This document shows, one piece after another, positions 9,099 to 17,991 of a stretch of DNA of 64,000 nucleotides (positions are counted from its first letter, which is position 1; every line of letters starts with the position of its first letter). Source of the stretch: Shewanella subflava. Its GTDB lineage: Bacteria > Pseudomonadota > Gammaproteobacteria > Enterobacterales > Shewanellaceae. The notes under the pieces are model-generated. The model worked only from the letters and a program-made list of their open reading frames with translations. It had not been told where the DNA came from and did not search any database. The stretch is taken from positions 310,001 to 374,000 of the forward strand of contig NZ_JAPDMX010000003.1 in NCBI RefSeq assembly GCF_025971955.1, written 5' to 3'. The position numbers were made by a program, and so were the translations under genes.

Positions 9099-10022
9099 CT
9101 ATTCAAATTGTGGCCTGAGGGTTTCGGGCAAATTAAAATGCACGGCCTGCTGAGTAATAGGGCAGATAAAAGCAAACTCACAACAGCAAAGTTTTAAATC
9201 AGGCGCCTCGTTGTCGGCATTACCATGTAAGCGATCGCCAACTACGCTATGACCCAAACTTGCCATATGAATGCGAATTTGATGCTTACGGCCAGAGGCT
9301 ATCTTTACTCGCACTTTTGACTGATCAAGCGCGGCATTGTATTCCATCAATGTAGCGTAAGATAACGCAGGTTTGCCGTCCACATCGGTAGCAATAGTTT
9401 GGGTCGTATCAGCAAAACGGCCATGCACAATCACCTGATAAAACTTATCTAATTGACGTTCTTCAAACAGCTTCGCTACAGCGGCTGTGGCTTTTTTGGT
9501 GTGGCCGATAATAATCAACCCAGATGCCGCGCGGTCTAATCGATGAATAATATAAGCACTGCGTTGTGGCTCAGTGTTTAATTCAATATATCGATTAATC
9601 GTTGTATGGTCGCTCCACTTTGATGCCTGACAACGCAAACCATAGGGTTTGTACCACAAGCTGTATTCACCTTGGTCAAACATCAACTGTGCCGCAGCGG
9701 GCACTTCGGCTAAAATATGGCTGTTGTAATAAAGATGAATTTTATCGCCCACTGACAAAGCCTTTTTAGCGCGGCGTAAACGATTGACCTGTTTGCCGTG
9801 GGCGTGCCAAACCGCCCCTTTTTGCATTGCCTGTTTGATCACCTGTTTCGATAACCCCGACTGCTGTGACAATAACGTTACGGCATCCAAATTGGGGTGA
9901 GTGATATCAATGTGGCATTCAATAGGGGTATCAGCTTGTTGAGGTAAATCTGGCATAGGGCGAATCATCTTGACAAAATATGGGGTTATTTTACGTGATT
10001 TTGCCACTAAAAAGGCATTCAA
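9099..10022 (-). CDS. RluA-family pseudouridine synthase with S4-like domain
   Basis: Isomerises uridine to pseudouridine in rRNA or tRNA; target not identifiable here. An S4-like RNA-binding region (about residues 40-95, LSKQVIKQAMQKGAVWHAHG) is followed by the synthase domain with the catalytic motif HRLDRAASGLIIIG (Asp near residue 162) and SGRKHQIRIHMASLGHSVVGD. The first 18 residues look unlike the family, so the true start may be the ATG at 9968 (289 residues); neither start has a clear ribosome binding site. Divergent from the lgt-like gene. Confidence 0.88.
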   Translation of the reverse strand: MNAFLVAKSRKITPYFVKMIRPMPDLPQQADTPIECHIDITHPNLDAVTLLSQQSGLSKQVIKQAMQKGAVWHAHGKQVNRLRRAKKALSVGDKIHLYYNSHILAEVPAAAQLMFDQGEYSLWYKPYGLRCQASKWSDHTTINRYIELNTEPQRSAYIIHRLDRAASGLIIIGHTKKATAAVAKLFEERQLDKFYQVIVHGRFADTTQTIATDVDGKPALSYATLMEYNAALDQSKVRVKIASGRKHQIRIHMASLGHSVVGDRLHGNADNEAPDLKLCCCEFAFICPITQQAVHFNLPETLRPQFE

Positions 10023-10105
10023 TTAATAATAATTCAAGTCACTTTATTGGCGAGATAAAACAGCGTAGCATGAGCGCCATTATATTGTGATGTTTGGAGT
10101 ATGCA

Positions 10106-10897
10106 TTGGACCATTTTGTTTGGAATTTAGATCCTGTCTTAGTGTCATTTATGGGGCTGACCGTACATTGGTATGGCGCATTATTTGCTACCGCGATAGC
10201 GGCGGGTTTTCAGGTAATGAAAAAAATCTATCAGGCTGAAGGCCTAGACCTTGAGTCATTAGACAACTTTTTGGTTTACTGTGTTATTGGTATTATTGTT
10301 GGCGCGAGATTGGCCCACTGTGCCTTTTACGACCCGAGTTATTACCTAGCCCACCCAATGAAAATATTTGCTATTTGGGAAGGGGGGCTCGCCAGCCATG
10401 GCGGCGGCTTAGGTGCCATTTTGGCCTTGTACTATTACAAACGCAAAGTGGGTTTACCTTTCTTATTTTTACTTGATAGATTGGCGATTGCCACGGCCAT
10501 TTTTGGCTTCTTTGTGCGTATGGCAAACTTTGCTAATTCAGAAATACTTGGTGAGCCAACGGATAAACCTTGGGGGATTATTTTTGAACGTATCGATATG
10601 CTACCGCGTCATCCAGCGCAGTTGTATGAAGCCCTAGCGTACTTGTTTATCTTTATTATATTGGTGCTGTTGTATCGCCATTCTCAATTGAAACAAAAAC
10701 ACGGCGGCCTATTTGGACTATTTTTAGTGTTAGTGTTTAGTGCGCGTTTTGCGATTGAATCGGTTAAAGTCAGCCAAACCGCTTACCAAGAAACCTTAAT
10801 GACTGCAGGCCAGTGGTTAAGTGTACCGTTTCTGGTGGTGGGATTCTTTTTACTGGTGCGGGCATTAATTAAACCTGCCGACACCGCAGTAAAATAA
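10106..10897 (+). CDS. lgt: prolipoprotein diacylglyceryl transferase (Lgt), Bacteroidota-like
   Basis: Inner-membrane enzyme that moves diacylglycerol from phosphatidylglycerol onto the lipobox Cys. It has about seven hydrophobic helices and the Lgt signatures VHWYGALFA, GARLAHC, WEGGLASHGG, RMANFANSEILG and PRHPAQLYEAL. Usual Lgt length (263). SEILGEPTDKPWG and TAGQWLSVPF look like Bacteroidota Lgt rather than the E. coli form (RIGNFINGELWG). The likely start is TTG 10106, six bases after GGAG; the longer frame starts at TTG 10094. A standard gammaproteobacterial lgt is probably elsewhere in the genome, making this a paralogue; that is inference. Confidence 0.88.
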   Translation: MDHFVWNLDPVLVSFMGLTVHWYGALFATAIAAGFQVMKKIYQAEGLDLESLDNFLVYCVIGIIVGARLAHCAFYDPSYYLAHPMKIFAIWEGGLASHGGGLGAILALYYYKRKVGLPFLFLLDRLAIATAIFGFFVRMANFANSEILGEPTDKPWGIIFERIDMLPRHPAQLYEALAYLFIFIILVLLYRHSQLKQKHGGLFGLFLVLVFSARFAIESVKVSQTAYQETLMTAGQWLSVPFLVVGFFLLVRALIKPADTAVK

Positions 10898-10920
10898 TCA
10901 TTTAATTAAAATGTAAACAA

Positions 10921-10946
10921 ATTGTAAGTATGCACTTACTTACAAT
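10921..10946. repeat. perfect inverted repeat after the lgt-like gene
   Basis: ATTGTAAGTA and TACTTACAAT form 10-base arms around TGCACT, 24 bases after the stop codon. No U-run follows directly. It precedes a second hairpin at 10973-11001, so the two may act together in termination or mRNA stability. Confidence 0.55.
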
Positions 10947-10972
10947 TGTGGTCGGTATAACCGTGATCTAGA

Positions 10973-11001
10973 TAAAGCGGCCTTTAATGGCCGCTTTATA
11001 T
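10973..11001. terminator. bidirectional terminator hairpin between convergent genes
   Basis: ATAAAGCGGCC and GGCCGCTTTAT form an 11-bp stem around TTTAAT between the rightward lgt-like gene and the leftward SIMPL gene. U-runs are short on both sides, but stem strength and position fit a shared terminator. Confidence 0.7.
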
Positions 11002-11071
11002 TAGATTTGTCAGTGTATTTAAGCGCTGACCTTTTCTGGTCATTAAATCAACCGTCTTAGATGCTTAACGG

Positions 11072-11782
11072 TTATTTCAACTTAAACACCACTTCAACAC
11101 GATCGCTAATTGTCACTTGACCTTGTTGGTAGCTTTCAGCCGCGCCATTATCCGCTTGTGCTGCCATTTTGTATTGCATTGGCTGAATAGAGTGTTGATC
11201 GTAATACCTTACTTGCCACACTCCCTCGACCTTTTTATCAAACCCTTTGGCTAACGATTTTGCTTTTTGCTTGGCATCTTCAATCGCCGCTTGGCGGGCT
11301 TGTTCGATAAAGTCTGCGCGCTTGCTTGAGGTTAACTCAATCGAGTTAACGCGGTTGATACCTTGTTCTAATGCACTGTCTAATAAGTCATTAAGCTGTT
11401 CAAGTTGTTTAACGGTAATGGTCATTCTGCGACTGGCTTGATAGCCTTTTAATTTGGCGGGTTCATTTTTTTGGTAATCATATTGCGGATGCAAGCTTAA
11501 ATTGGCACTTTCAATATCATGTTTATCTACGCCAGCTTGTTTTAAGCGGCTTAAAAACTGGCTAATGGCTTTATCTGAGGCATCTTTGGCCGCTTTTGAT
11601 GTGGGCGCGTCGACGATCACTTCAATATTCACCACAGCCATATCGGCATCTATCACTATTTCACTGGTGCCTGTGGTTTCAATGTGGGGAAAATCGTAAT
11701 CAGCAGCAAAGCTAGGTAATGCGGCAAAGGCGAGTGCTGAGGTAAATGCTGTAAGGGCAAAGGTTTTAGTTAGTAATGTCAT
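11072..11782 (-). CDS. SIMPL-domain exported protein (YggE-like, DUF541)
   Basis: About 236 residues: a signal peptide (ALTAFTSALAFAALPSFA) and one SIMPL domain. Family hallmarks are IETTGTSEIVIDADMAVVNI near the mature start and AKSLAKGFDKKVEGVWQV toward the end. YggE relatives are periplasmic and associated with oxidative-stress tolerance; the molecular activity is unsettled. GGAG lies seven bases before the ATG at 11782, five codons inside the longest frame. Single gene, convergent with the lgt-like gene. Confidence 0.88.
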   Translation of the reverse strand: MTLLTKTFALTAFTSALAFAALPSFAADYDFPHIETTGTSEIVIDADMAVVNIEVIVDAPTSKAAKDASDKAISQFLSRLKQAGVDKHDIESANLSLHPQYDYQKNEPAKLKGYQASRRMTITVKQLEQLNDLLDSALEQGINRVNSIELTSSKRADFIEQARQAAIEDAKQKAKSLAKGFDKKVEGVWQVRYYDQHSIQPMQYKMAAQADNGAAESYQQGQVTISDRVEVVFKLK

Positions 11783-12044
11783 AAATGTACTCCACAAAAG
11801 TATGTAATGACCTGATTTGAATTAAATCGTGGTCGCTTGATAAGTGATTTGTGGATATAAACGGGGCTAAAAACCAAAAGGGTTATTGTAGATAAATTAT
11901 TTTTTCATTTTGTTCAGTTTAACTTGTTGGCAAATTAGTAAATCGATAAATCGGCATCACTCAACGCAAATATGCCGCGGGGCGTTTTTGGGGTTTTAGG
12001 CGCACTGGCTAACGAATATGCTAGCCAGTGCATATTTCAAGGTA

Positions 12045-13139
12045 TTACAGGCTTAAGCTGATACGATTACGGCCTTCGGCTTTGGCGCGGTAAAGGGCGG
12101 TGTCTGCAGCACAAATGAGTGCCATCGCGGTACGAAACTGACCCTGTTGCTCGCAGGCAATGCCTTGGCTGACACTGACTTTCACTTCTTGAGTTAAGCC
12201 CATATCAGTAAATTTAATTTGATTAATTTGGCGTTGAATTTTTTCCGCTACTCGTTGCGCCTGTGTTTTGCTGAAGTTAGGCAGAATAACGGTAAACTCT
12301 TCACCACCAAAACGGGCGGCTAAACAGTCGCGGTTTGGCATGGCAGATTTAATCACCTGGGCGACTTTTTGTAAGCACTTATCGCCATTAATGTGGCCAT
12401 AGTTATCGTTAAACAGTTTAAAAAAGTCGATATCAATCAGCAGTAAACTTAATGGATGTTGATGCTGTACACTCGCGTCCCACGCGTTTTGCAGCGCGTC
12501 ATCAAAGGCGTGACGATTGGCTAAACCGGTGAGTTTGTCGGTATTGGCTAAACGGGTTAACTCTTCAAACTTTTCTTTGTGGCTAGTCAGGTTATGCATT
12601 ACCCCGACAATCAATGGTGTGGCATTTTCGGCAACAGGTAAGCATGACAGTGAAATATCGGCATCGACTAAGCTGGAGTCAGCACGTTGCAGTACAATTT
12701 CTTTGGGGCCGTGGTTAAATGGGGTGAAGGTTTCACGCCACTGGGCAAATAATTCTAGGTATTCTTCTTTGTAGGCAGAATTAACAAAGTTAGTCCATTT
12801 TTGCCCAATCAATAACTCTTTTGGTGAACCAAAAAGTTTAGCAGCATGCTGGTTAATCATTTCAATGATGCCTTCATTATTGACCACAAAAATGGCTTCT
12901 GAAATGGCATTCATTAAAAAGCCTAGGCTAGATATCTGGGTGGCTTGATCTAATGTGTGCTCAAGTATTTTCGGCGTTGACACTGTTTTTTTGGGGCTGG
13001 TTAATGTCGCTTTATTTGGGGCAACAGGCGTATTGTTTTGATCTGGTGTTGGGAAGTTTTTACCCGATAACGCCTTAGCAAGTTCGGTGGCACGAATTAA
13101 TGTGTCATGGATTTCTTGGTATTTGTTAGCGGTTATCAT
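12045..13139 (-). CDS. PAS-GGDEF diguanylate cyclase (soluble)
   Basis: A 364-residue cytoplasmic protein with no membrane helix or signal peptide. A PAS domain (about residues 70-190, ISEAIFVVNNEGIIEMINQHA) is followed by GGDEF (about 200-362). The active site reads ARFGGEEF. The residues where the inhibitory RxxD site would lie read NRDC, so product inhibition is probably lost. AAGGGA lies six bases before the ATG. It is read in the same direction as the small beta-rich gene upstream but separated from it by a terminator-like hairpin. Confidence 0.92.
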   Translation of the reverse strand: MITANKYQEIHDTLIRATELAKALSGKNFPTPDQNNTPVAPNKATLTSPKKTVSTPKILEHTLDQATQISSLGFLMNAISEAIFVVNNEGIIEMINQHAAKLFGSPKELLIGQKWTNFVNSAYKEEYLELFAQWRETFTPFNHGPKEIVLQRADSSLVDADISLSCLPVAENATPLIVGVMHNLTSHKEKFEELTRLANTDKLTGLANRHAFDDALQNAWDASVQHQHPLSLLLIDIDFFKLFNDNYGHINGDKCLQKVAQVIKSAMPNRDCLAARFGGEEFTVILPNFSKTQAQRVAEKIQRQINQIKFTDMGLTQEVKVSVSQGIACEQQGQFRTAMALICAADTALYRAKAEGRNRISLSL

Positions 13140-13153
13140 AGTCAGTCCCTTTT

Positions 13154-13201
13154 AAAAAAAGTGTGTATCAAATAAACGTATTTCGATGACACACACTTTA
13201 T
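13154..13201 (-). terminator. terminator hairpin after the small STAND-linked gene
   Basis: Read leftward, AAAGTGTGTGTCATCGAAATA pairs imperfectly with TTATTTGATACACACTTT and runs into seven Ts. It ends transcription from the small gene at 13261-13614 before the PAS-GGDEF gene. Confidence 0.75.
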
Positions 13202-13260
13202 TCAAAAAAGTAAAAAATAACCTTCCGCTAACCTTCTGGTTGTATCTTGTTGTTTTAAAG

Positions 13261-13614
13261 CTACTTTTGTGGTGGTTTATTGATTACTTGAGGGTCAGGA
13301 CTGACAATACATTCGTGTGATTTGAGTGGCGTTAACACAATTCTGAATGAAATATCATCGTCATGTTGGCAATAAGTGTCTTTAATTTTCAACTCTGTTG
13401 CTTGGTTTTTGATGCTAACTTTACCAATATCAGGATCATTTGGGTTGTCAAAAATAACCCCCGCAAATCGATAATTAGCCGCTGTCTTGGTATCTAATTT
13501 AAATCTTATAGATGTGTCTTCTTGCACAACCAATTGGCATTTGGGGGAGCCATTATATAAAAAGGTAGATTGTTCATAGGCGACTGTGACATTAATTTTA
13601 TTACCAGATGACAT
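13261..13614 (-). CDS. small beta-rich protein linked to the STAND regulator
   Basis: A 117-residue protein without signal peptide or membrane helix, rich in predicted strands (INVTVAYEQSTFLYNG, SIRFKLDTKTAANYRFAGVI, KVSIKNQATELKIKDTY). It has three Cys and a Pro-rich tail. It starts 10 bases after the 1111-residue gene, with AAGGA as ribosome binding site, so the two are surely co-transcribed. It may belong to the group annotated DP-EP in Shewanella genomes; that is from memory and unchecked. Function unknown; a target, ligand or effector of the STAND protein is possible. Confidence 0.75.
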   Translation of the reverse strand: MSSGNKINVTVAYEQSTFLYNGSPKCQLVVQEDTSIRFKLDTKTAANYRFAGVIFDNPNDPDIGKVSIKNQATELKIKDTYCQHDDDISFRIVLTPLKSHECIVSPDPQVINKPPQK

Positions 13615-13624
13615 GATTATTTCC

Positions 13625-16600
13625 TTACTGTGGATTAGACGTTGTTGGTACTAAAAGTGGGTAATGAGTCGAGACATCAATTTGCATTTGAGTTAATACA
13701 TTTAAGTGATTTGCGATTGATGCATTTGAATTAATGCATAAATTTGCGACGGTAAAAATCTGGTTTAACTCAATATCATATTTATCAAAATTATTTGGTA
13801 TATTTGCTAGTGCTCGCTTGCACATAGATTTCATTTCTATATCTTGCTGATAGTGTTTTGCTTGTGTGGCTGATAATAACGCTAATTCTGCAAAAAAAGA
13901 TCTCGATGGTGATGCTGATGGTCTGCTTTTTAATGCCTTATTTAGCAGACTTAGTAATAATTCACTATTTTTCCATTGTGCTAAAATTTGGTGATATTTA
14001 ATTGATTCGAACAAAATACGATTTCTTAATTGCTCATATTCTTCGCTTTTATTGGCCAAGTCATAATCTTGCTGTAACTGAGTAAGTAGCTCTTGCGGCG
14101 TTATAAATTCAGATAATATCTTAATATTTAATATGACTAACTGGGCGTGAAGTTCCAATCTTTGTGCTTGAAGGTTAAACTTTCTCTCTTTCCAGTGTTT
14201 ATTTTCTGGATCTTGCTTAAATAAGTTATCCAATAAATTATAAGCTTTCTCACTTTTATCATAAGCCTGTTGCCACTTAGCTTGCGCACTTAAAATGTTC
14301 ACCTGATGTATAAGACTATAAGACATTATTTCTAGCAAAGGTGCATTATTGGGGGCTTCAGCTAAAGGTGTTACCAATATCGCTTGGGCTTGTTCATGCA
14401 AAGATAAAGCGAGTTCTAAATCACCTTGCTTCATTGCGGAGCTCGCTAACCATGAATAGGTATCTGCAGTAGATGAAGCAAGTAAGCTGTCTTGTGGCGA
14501 CTGCACTAAAGCTTTTTTCTTTAACGCTAAAGAGAGTTCGAAATTGCGTTGAGCATTGCTGAAATCATTTTGATTAAAAAATAGACTACCTAGTGAGTTG
14601 TAAGCATAGGATAACTCGATCCATGAATCGATATTTTCTGGTGCAATTTGATTCATTTTAATGCTGTAATCGCGGTAAAGTTCAAATTGCTTGAGTGTTT
14701 CAGCATCTTTTCTGTCATTTAATGCTATTTGACCTATCCAAAAAGCGTTTGCACCCAATAGTTTAAGTAACTCTATATCTGGGGTAGCTTGTGTTTCATC
14801 ATAGAGTGCTTTAAGAATTTTTTGAGAATCGGTAAATGCTGTTAATGCTTTGCTGTTATCGCCCCTTGAATAAGCAACCTCTGCTTTTGCTGCCAATGCC
14901 TGACCGTGTTGTAAGCGGCTTTGATAACTTAATTTTTTGTAGGTGGTGGATTCACTTGTTTGTTCATTATTATCAGAAAAATATTCCATCGACTTTTGGG
15001 TGATACCATCTAATAAATCCATACGACCAACGCTACGTAATTTATCGGCGAATTCGCCAACCATAAAGCCCAATAAGCTTTCTGCTTGTTGTTGTTTTTG
15101 TTTAGCAAATTGTTCTGCCTGAATACTTCTAACACTCATCAAAACAGCCAGTAGGGTCAGCATGCACAGTACGGCTATGGTGGACATTTTTGCCAGGCGT
15201 TTTACGCCAACGCTTTTCTTAGAGGCATGAATAAAGGCGTGTTGCTCAGTATCTAAATTAAACAGCGGGTTGTCGGCCAGTGCGAGTGCTTCTTGCAGTG
15301 GTTTACCTTCGGCCAGTAAATAGGCTTTGTGCTGTTGCTCATCTTGCCAACGCTGACTCAGTACGGTTAAACGTGCGTTAACCCGTAAGCTGTCGCGATG
15401 TGCTTCAATCCATTGTAAAACCCGTGGCCAGCGCCTCAATAATGCCTCGTGGGCAACGCTGAAACAGCCCTGGCCATTTTGCAAGTGTGACACAAATAAG
15501 CGGTTATCAATCAGGGTTTGTACTAGAGCGGTTTCGTTGTCGTTGCTCAGTTGACTTAAGCGCGCGGCGCGGCTGGTGATGTTGGTTTCATCGGCAGATA
15601 AGGTGACTAATAACGATAAGACTTTGCTTAGGCATTGCTGATGTTGCGTGGCTAATTCCGCAAAAATACCTTCGGCTTTTTGACCAATCGCGCCTTCTAT
15701 TCCGCCAAGTTTTTGATAAACAGACACTAATAAGGTGTCGTTGTCATCGCGCTGTAAATACAGCTCTTGTAAGGTGTACTGCAACATCGGTAGTGCATCA
15801 GGGTTATTAGCTGCTTCGGCGCACAGTAGTTCATCTAATGGCGTGTGGGTTTGCGGGTCTGTGTCCCATTTAAGGCCCGCCGCTTTTGCGGGCAGGCGGA
15901 TCATTTGCAGTAACTCGCTGCGGTTTGGTGCGGTTAAGTCAAAGTGTGAGCCGTTGGCTTTACCGGCCATTAAGCTGGGGCGACTGACTACCTGCGGGTA
16001 AAAGTCATTTCTACACGCGCTGAACACCATAAAGCAGCCGCTGGTAGCCAGTGATTCAATGATATCTAGTGCAGTTTGAATTTCTGCCTCAGTGAATAGC
16101 GGTGATGATAACAAGACTTCTAAACGGTCAATAAATAGCGATAGTTTAGGGGCATAAGCTGCATCTGTTAAAGGTATGCGGGCTAACGCCTGTTGAGCGA
16201 GTGTAATCGCCTCAGGCATATTTTGCTGTAACATCACTGCAAGATTTTCAGCGGTCATGCCATCAAATACCGGTATATCGTTTATGTCTAAATCCAGCAG
16301 CGCAAGGGCGATGTCGGTAAATAAACGCTCTTGGCTAATATCGGCTAAATCTAAACTGGTGTGAGACACAATGCCAATGCCATCAAACCCCTGTGGCCGC
16401 ATAAATTGCGGCACGACTCCGGCATTTAATAATGACGATTTACCGCTGCCGCTGGGGCCGAGTAATAAACAAAAGGCGCGACCAAATTGCACCTGCTTGC
16501 TCATGCGTTTTAATAAGGTGCTGACTTGTTCGCTGCGGCCGTAAAAAACTTCGGCATCTTTGGCATCAAATGCCCGCAATCCTGGGAACGGCGAGCCCCC

Positions 16601-16960
16601 CTGCCAAGTGCTTGGTTGAATATGATCATCATGTTCAATTAATGGGAAATTAACCTCAGCTAAGGTGCGATAGCCGCGTTTACGAATGGTTTCAATAAAT
16701 GTGGGCTTAGATGCGCTGTCGCCCAGGGCTTTACGCAGTTGGGTAATAATTTTGTGGAGCGGGTTATCGCCCACCACAACATGTCCCCAGCATTGTTCGA
16801 CGATATCATCAGGGCTGAGTACCTCGCCTGAATGCTTGCAAAGCAGTTGCAACACTTGCATGGCTTTGGGCTCAATTTGTTTGATGTCACTTCCGAGCTG
16901 CAAGCTGTTGCTTGCTGGATTGACTTGCCACGGGCCAAAAAAGAAATGTTGTTTGCTCAT
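13625..16960 (-). CDS. winged-helix / STAND NTPase / TM / TPR membrane regulator
   Basis: An 1111-residue multidomain protein. Residues 5-105 form an OmpR/CadC-type winged helix (PKAMQVLQLLCKHSGEVLSP, FIETIRKRGYR). Residues 122-530 form an nSTAND1-like NTPase: PFPGLRAF, a FYGR motif, a P-loop GPSGSGKSS at 168-176, Walker B LSLFID near 273-278, FSACRNDF near 313-320 and VAHEALLRRW near 502-511. One transmembrane helix spans about 592-610. The remaining 500 residues are helical with TPR-like repeats and would be periplasmic if topology follows CadC. It looks like a single-protein sensor in which periplasmic TPRs control an ATPase and a DNA-binding domain. It lies 43 bases after a ketopantoate-reductase-like gene and 10 bases before the small partner. 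Confidence 0.88.
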   Translation of the reverse strand: MSKQHFFFGPWQVNPASNSLQLGSDIKQIEPKAMQVLQLLCKHSGEVLSPDDIVEQCWGHVVVGDNPLHKIITQLRKALGDSASKPTFIETIRKRGYRTLAEVNFPLIEHDDHIQPSTWQGGSPFPGLRAFDAKDAEVFYGRSEQVSTLLKRMSKQVQFGRAFCLLLGPSGSGKSSLLNAGVVPQFMRPQGFDGIGIVSHTSLDLADISQERLFTDIALALLDLDINDIPVFDGMTAENLAVMLQQNMPEAITLAQQALARIPLTDAAYAPKLSLFIDRLEVLLSSPLFTEAEIQTALDIIESLATSGCFMVFSACRNDFYPQVVSRPSLMAGKANGSHFDLTAPNRSELLQMIRLPAKAAGLKWDTDPQTHTPLDELLCAEAANNPDALPMLQYTLQELYLQRDDNDTLLVSVYQKLGGIEGAIGQKAEGIFAELATQHQQCLSKVLSLLVTLSADETNITSRAARLSQLSNDNETALVQTLIDNRLFVSHLQNGQGCFSVAHEALLRRWPRVLQWIEAHRDSLRVNARLTVLSQRWQDEQQHKAYLLAEGKPLQEALALADNPLFNLDTEQHAFIHASKKSVGVKRLAKMSTIAVLCMLTLLAVLMSVRSIQAEQFAKQKQQQAESLLGFMVGEFADKLRSVGRMDLLDGITQKSMEYFSDNNEQTSESTTYKKLSYQSRLQHGQALAAKAEVAYSRGDNSKALTAFTDSQKILKALYDETQATPDIELLKLLGANAFWIGQIALNDRKDAETLKQFELYRDYSIKMNQIAPENIDSWIELSYAYNSLGSLFFNQNDFSNAQRNFELSLALKKKALVQSPQDSLLASSTADTYSWLASSAMKQGDLELALSLHEQAQAILVTPLAEAPNNAPLLEIMSYSLIHQVNILSAQAKWQQAYDKSEKAYNLLDNLFKQDPENKHWKERKFNLQAQRLELHAQLVILNIKILSEFITPQELLTQLQQDYDLANKSEEYEQLRNRILFESIKYHQILAQWKNSELLLSLLNKALKSRPSASPSRSFFAELALLSATQAKHYQQDIEMKSMCKRALANIPNNFDKYDIELNQIFTVANLCINSNASIANHLNVLTQMQIDVSTHYPLLVPTTSNPQ

Positions 16961-17003
16961 GCTATGTTCTCATATCGTTATAAATGCGGCTAAAGTTAAG
17001 GGG

Positions 17004-17990
17004 TTAACGGTTTGCGGTTAATTGGCTTATATCAACCGTTTCACCTTGTTCGAGCCTTTTAATTGCGGCGCAAATACGCTGATTAATTGGCGTAGCCACA
17101 TGATATTGCTGGCCTAGTTTTACCACAGCACCATTTAGATAATCTATCTCGGTGATGCGTTTGGCTTGCAGGTCTTCCCACATGGATGAGCGGGCCTTGG
17201 GATCGATATCCAACATCGATTTTGCCAACATTGAAAATAACCCATCTGGCAGGCTGAGTATTACAGGCACCCACTTGGGAGGCACTTTGGTAAATTGAGT
17301 AATAGGGCGGTTGGCTTGCTGACAAACCTTAAGCCATTCTTGCATCGCTTGGGCCAGTACACGCCTTAATGGTCGTTGTTTCAGCTGTGCCTGTATGGGT
17401 AAATCACACATTGCGTTGAGGGCATTGTTAAGATTCAGCAACAGTTTACCGTTTATCACGGCGGCCATATCGTCATGCAGTTGGCAACTCAGGCCATGCT
17501 GTTTCATTGCGTGGCTAATCTGCAGTGTGTGGTCACAACGCGGCCAGATAAATTGGCCTGCTGTGCCTTTATGAAAGTGGGCATTGGGTAACTGCAGCAC
17601 GTTAAACGGGGTGATCCCCTGATAAATTTGCCGTTGGGGCAGCAGCTGGTGGGCATTGTCAAAACTGCCAAGGCCATTTTGCATAAAAATAATACTGCTG
17701 TTGGCATGGGTAATCTTGAGTAAATTTGGGTAGTTGCTGTCAAGCTGGTGGCATTTTAACGTAACAAATACAACATCAAATTGAGCGGCGTGTTCGACAT
17801 CGGTGAACATCTTGGTTGGCATAGCGGATTGTGTCATGCCCAGATAATCACTGATATGAATACCTTTGTTGTCGATGATGTTGTGTTTAATGCGTTTACG
17901 GCAAATTAAGCTGACATCAAGGCCTGCAAGTAAAAGCTCTGTCGCTAAATAACATCCTGTTGAGCCTGCACCATAAATAGCAATGTTCAT
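17004..17990 (-). CDS. ketopantoate reductase family protein (PanE/ApbA)
   Basis: An NADPH-binding oxidoreductase of 328 residues. An N-terminal Rossmann fold with GAGSTGCYLATELLLAG is followed by FVTLKCHQLD and the family's catalytic-region segment INGKLLLNLNNALNA (Lys near residue 180). The C-terminal domain carries SSMWEDLQAKRITEIDYLNG, highly typical of 2-dehydropantoate 2-reductases. It is somewhat longer than E. coli PanE (303), and several paralogues act on other 2-oxo acids, so the pantothenate role is not certain. It begins one base after the symporter fusion gene and should be co-transcribed with it. Confidence 0.88.
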   Translation of the reverse strand: MNIAIYGAGSTGCYLATELLLAGLDVSLICRKRIKHNIIDNKGIHISDYLGMTQSAMPTKMFTDVEHAAQFDVVFVTLKCHQLDSNYPNLLKITHANSSIIFMQNGLGSFDNAHQLLPQRQIYQGITPFNVLQLPNAHFHKGTAGQFIWPRCDHTLQISHAMKQHGLSCQLHDDMAAVINGKLLLNLNNALNAMCDLPIQAQLKQRPLRRVLAQAMQEWLKVCQQANRPITQFTKVPPKWVPVILSLPDGLFSMLAKSMLDIDPKARSSMWEDLQAKRITEIDYLNGAVVKLGQQYHVATPINQRICAAIKRLEQGETVDISQLTANR

Positions 17991-17991
17991 T

